Source: an uncultured Gammaproteobacteria bacterium
Lineage (GTDB): Bacteria; Pseudomonadota; Gammaproteobacteria; Pseudomonadales; Ketobacteraceae
Length of the DNA stretch: 54,204 bases
Assembly (NCBI GenBank): GCA_913063495.1
Contig: CAJXXT010000009.1
Coordinates: 1 to 54,204, forward strand
Direction of reading: 5' to 3'
This document shows, piece by piece, positions 51,324 through 54,204 of this stretch. The number at the start of each line of letters is the position of its first letter. The first letter of the stretch is position 1. The position numbers were made by a program, and so were the translations under genes. Below the pieces are notes generated by a model. That model worked only from the letters and a program-made list of their open reading frames with translations, was not told the origin of the DNA and ran no database searches.

Positions 51324-51673
51324 GATGTGATAACCCTTTTGTGGTTGTTTGTCATGTAGTTGGAATCATTGAGTAATATAGAGACTGAGGGTGAGAAAAT
51401 ACAGACAGTAAATGTATAAACAGTGTTCCAAAGTGGTGCGCCTTCGCTGGCCGACAGGTTGTGTGGTTACGTGTAAGGGAGACATTTCTAGTTATTGTCG
51501 TTAGTGCGGGCTGGCGCACGGTTCTTGTCGTGGTTTTAGTGGCTTGACGATACAGTCATTAACAAAAAGTAACATACTGAAATAATTTCTGATGGATTTT
51601 ATTTGGAATCATACTATTGTGTGTCCGGCAATGGCGCGTGATCTAGTTTGATTGAGAGTAGGGATTGATAAGA
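51324..51673. other. Intergenic region (350 bases) upstream of DUF445
   Basis: Divergent promoter region; no clear boxes or repeats seen. Confidence 0.35.
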
Positions 51674-52909
51674 ATGGATGTAGTATTTGAATTCTTTAAC
51701 AATGACGACCTTATTTATTTTTTAGTAATCCCTTTCTTTAGTGGTTTTGTCGGTTTAGTGACCAACTATATTGGCATCAAAATGATGTTCTCTCCTCTGG
51801 AATTTGTAGGGATAAAACCTATTTTTGGTTGGCAGGGGATTGTTCCTGCTCGGGCAGGAAAGTTTGCCAGATTACAAATGGAGCAAGTGGAAAAAATCAT
51901 AGATTTTCAAGAATTGATCCAGCGAATTGACCCCTCAGAAGTCGCCAATATTATTCGGCCAGGCATGAAGGAATTAACCGAAGAGATTATTGATGAGGTT
52001 GCTTCAGATAGTTTTCCTTTGGCCTGGGAAAATACACCGAACTTCATTAAAAACCGTTTTTATAAGCGTTTAGAAAAAGACCTACCTTTGTTGTTTGATA
52101 ATATTTATAACGATGTTCGTGATAATTTTGATTCGATGTTTGATGCCAAAGCAATGGTGATTGATCGTTTAACCAGCGACAAAGGCATTCTAGTTGATAT
52201 GACACACCAAACTGTCTATAAAGAGCTCGGGTTTCTTGTCAAATCGGGCCTTTATTTCGGTTTTTTGTTTGGCATCGTACAGATGATCTTTTGGTACCTG
52301 TTTCCGGAAGCATGGTATGTATTGCCGGTGGGTGGTTTTTTTGTGGGTTATTTAACAAATTGGATTGCTGTGAAGCTGATGTTCCATCCACTAAACCCCA
52401 AAAAAATCGGGCCTTTTACCCTTCATGGTTTGTTTTTAAAGCGCAAAGACGAGGTGGCTCGTGATTACGCCAAGTCAATGACAACGTCTGTTCTTAATAC
52501 CCAAAATATTGCAGAGTACATATTGAAAAGCAGTGCAGGGGAGAAGATTTATGACCTTGTGAACCGGCACGTTAAAAAAACTATCGATAATAGTATGGGT
52601 TATGGTAAACCGTTGGTGTTAGCCACGATTGGTACTCAGCGTTACATTGATATGAAGAATTCGGCTGTAGATAGATTTTCAAACAGCTCTATTTCACTTC
52701 CTAAGTCAATTACCAATGGCCTTGTGTATACAGAGCAGGCGCTTGATTTAGAAAATGAAATAGAATTACAAATGAAGAAGTTCACACCACTAGAGTTTGA
52801 TGGTTTTGTTCGCCCGGTGTTTGAAGAGGATGAATGGATTTTGTATGCAGTGGGTGGTGGATTAGGTTTTCTAGCGGGGTGGGCTCAATTTGTCGTAATG
52901 TTTTCGTAA
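51674..52909 (+). CDS. DUF445 family membrane protein
   Basis: A 411-aa protein of the YheB/DUF445 type. N-terminal membrane segment (FLVIPFFSGFVGLVTNYIGI) followed by KMMFSPLEFVGIKPIFGWQG and the repeated form in the second half, FFVGYLTNWIAVKLMFHPLNPK; the last helix is at about 385-405. It is a membrane protein of unknown function with an internal duplication, often at the cytoplasmic membrane. A TTG three codons earlier is in frame; ATG 51674 is taken. Confidence 0.85.
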   Translation: MDVVFEFFNNDDLIYFLVIPFFSGFVGLVTNYIGIKMMFSPLEFVGIKPIFGWQGIVPARAGKFARLQMEQVEKIIDFQELIQRIDPSEVANIIRPGMKELTEEIIDEVASDSFPLAWENTPNFIKNRFYKRLEKDLPLLFDNIYNDVRDNFDSMFDAKAMVIDRLTSDKGILVDMTHQTVYKELGFLVKSGLYFGFLFGIVQMIFWYLFPEAWYVLPVGGFFVGYLTNWIAVKLMFHPLNPKKIGPFTLHGLFLKRKDEVARDYAKSMTTSVLNTQNIAEYILKSSAGEKIYDLVNRHVKKTIDNSMGYGKPLVLATIGTQRYIDMKNSAVDRFSNSSISLPKSITNGLVYTEQALDLENEIELQMKKFTPLEFDGFVRPVFEEDEWILYAVGGGLGFLAGWAQFVVMFS

Positions 52910-53000
52910 TACATTCAGACGTTTATAAACCTATTGTTAACTTGCGTTCTTTTTCTTCAGTATTGTTTTTAGCTCGGTAGTTAAATCCACTATACCCCTT

Positions 53001-53447
53001 TTAGTATTTCGAATTAGGTAATTCGAAATACGCATCAAATTCTCCCTCATTTTGTAGTTCAATGACCGCAGTGTACGGCAGGTGTTTTTTCTCATTGATG
53101 GTGATGAGAGCCTGCGGCATGCTGATGGAGATTGGGCCTATGGTGTGGCGTTGTTTTTTGTCAGACCACGAAATGGTGATTTGATTATTCTCATAGGTTC
53201 GTTCTCTAAAGCCGTTGGAGCAGAAGGAGTTAGCAAGAATCATGTTGCAGGTGAAGAGGCCCTTTAGTTTTTCTACGCGTATTTCTACTTTTTTAACATC
53301 TGTTCGTGTGAGGTTTTTGACAACTAGGTTATCGATAGTGGATTTGTTGTCAGAGGGGCTGGATATTGAGCAAGCCGAGATGCCCATGATGGATAAGCAA
53401 ATGGAGAGTATTGGAAAGAAGCGTACCGAAGTAATAAGGTGTTTCAT
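53001..53447 (-). CDS. Hypothetical lipoprotein
   Basis: A 148-aa predicted lipoprotein. Signal peptide with lipobox ISAC (about 23-26). Mature part is polar and beta-rich, with two further cysteines (LFTCNMILANSFCSNGF). No family recognised. The start ATG 53447 lies nine codons inside the longest frame and gives a standard signal length. It is convergent with DUF445. Confidence 0.65.
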   Translation of the reverse strand: MKHLITSVRFFPILSICLSIMGISACSISSPSDNKSTIDNLVVKNLTRTDVKKVEIRVEKLKGLFTCNMILANSFCSNGFRERTYENNQITISWSDKKQRHTIGPISISMPQALITINEKKHLPYTAVIELQNEGEFDAYFELPNSKY

Positions 53448-53662
53448 GGTAGAGGTAATCTCAGTTATGGTCACAGATACTAAGGGTAACGAAGAGCGCA
53501 GTAGCTGATGTAAATGATTGTATTGTGCATTTTAGTGGCTAGAATGACCAAATCAAATTGTTTTGGATAAAAAGTAGATCAGGTGAGCAAATCGTTGACG
53601 CACGGCCTAAATCAGCTATTTACCCATGCAGCGTAAATAGGTTTTTCCTTAAGGAGAATGGT

Positions 53663-54204
53663 GTGGATTGGTATATACGTGTCGTTAAGGCATTTGTCGG
53701 TAGGGGATATTTCGTTAAAGTACGTATGGTCAACGTATTAATCGTTGTTTGTGCATTGAATGTGGCTTTACTAAGCACTGTTTATGCGGGAAGTCGCTAT
53801 GGAAAAACAGTCAATATTGCCATAGTTACAGACGGTGCTAGCGAAAATGCAGAAAAACATCGAGAACTGTTGCAGGCAGAAATTAGAGGGCTATTGGAGG
53901 GCGAGTATTCGGTTAATTTTTTGAGTGGAAAGGGATATGAAGGTGGTTGGGCCCTTAAAACAATCCAAAAGGTATTCTCAGTAGCTGAGGATAATGACAA
54001 TATCGATATAGTTATTGCTCATGGCCTGGTTGCTAGTCATGTGGCTATTAATACAATGAATTTGAAAAAGCCGACTATTGCCACTTTGTTTTTGGATAGC
54101 GATATTCAATCGGTACCGAAAAAGGGCAAAACAAGTGGGCGGCATAATCTGACGTATATACAGCACGAAAAAACATTTTTAAAAGATATACAGCTATACC
54201 GTGA
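53663..54204 (+). CDS. Exported protein, N-terminal part (ABC substrate-binding-like), cut by window end
   Basis: 180 residues are visible. A GTG at 53663 with AAGGAG six bases before gives a signal peptide (VLIVVCALNVALLSTVYA) after a short basic lead; an ATG at 53726 is the alternative. The mature part begins VNIAIVTDGASENAEKH then LLQAEIRGLLEGEYSVNFL and DIVIAHGLVASHVAINTM, resembling the N-terminal substrate-binding-like domain found fused to some outer-membrane efflux proteins or in ABC_sub_bind proteins. The gene continues past the window, so the full type is not known. Confidence 0.6.
   Translation, partial: MDWYIRVVKAFVGRGYFVKVRMVNVLIVVCALNVALLSTVYAGSRYGKTVNIAIVTDGASENAEKHRELLQAEIRGLLEGEYSVNFLSGKGYEGGWALKTIQKVFSVAEDNDNIDIVIAHGLVASHVAINTMNLKKPTIATLFLDSDIQSVPKKGKTSGRHNLTYIQHEKTFLKDIQLYR

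Overview
The window looks like chromosome from a marine-type gammaproteobacterium. The evidence is a moderate GC content, a gammaproteobacterial-looking tmRNA 3' end, and many exported proteins, TetR regulators, a cytochrome b561, a GST, DUF445 and a ceramidase-like protein. I cannot name the species. The left ~21.6 kb is an accessory region at ssrA; the right ~32.6 kb looks like ordinary, though secretion-rich, chromosome.

Accessory region. The tmRNA 3' end (to 74) carries the insertion site of a P4-type tyrosine recombinase (275-1522). A satellite-like replication module follows: an HTH protein, an AlpA-type regulator behind a palindromic operator, a PriCT/Toprim primase, a DUF3631 helicase-like protein and a TubC-like small protein, with overlapping genes from AlpA onward. 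From about 6 to 17 kb is a cargo zone of mostly single genes: LMW-phosphatase-like, membrane proteins, a HEPN and a SIR2-like protein side by side, a proteasome/HslV-like Ntn hydrolase, RES, GNAT and DUF2971 proteins. One clear integron attC (13467-13562) and several weaker candidates sit between them, so part of this cargo looks like gene cassettes although no integron integrase is present. A 28-bp copy of the ssrA end at 17193-17220 closes the first island. It is followed by an internally deleted integrase remnant and further cargo (binding protein, Tae4 amidase plus a small membrane protein, DUF2809). A conserved right-end sequence occurs three times (17111, 19115, 21540), which suggests successive tandem insertions, the older ones decayed.

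Chromosomal part. A divergent ceramidase-like protein, solute-binding proteins without permeases, a nitroreductase with an AraC regulator, and a secreted metallopeptidase with two HExxHxxGxxH sites are followed by small lipoproteins. Two copies of one module are the most system-like part of this half: outer-membrane porin, half-length PstS-like periplasmic protein, and a membrane sensor. One copy ends in a hybrid histidine kinase (30858-34528), the other in a diguanylate cyclase (40784-43735). Between them are lipid and redox genes (SRPBCC, AsmA-like, cytochrome b561, acyltransferase) and a divergent TetR/GST pair with a perfect operator palindrome. On the right are a phospholipase C-like protein with a ricin-type lectin followed by a parvulin-type foldase and a coiled-coil membrane protein, a sterol desaturase-type hydroxylase with a palindromic operator and nearby TetR gene, an SDR, DUF445, a lipoprotein, and the start of an exported protein cut by the window end.

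All family names are from reading motifs by eye; no database search was run.
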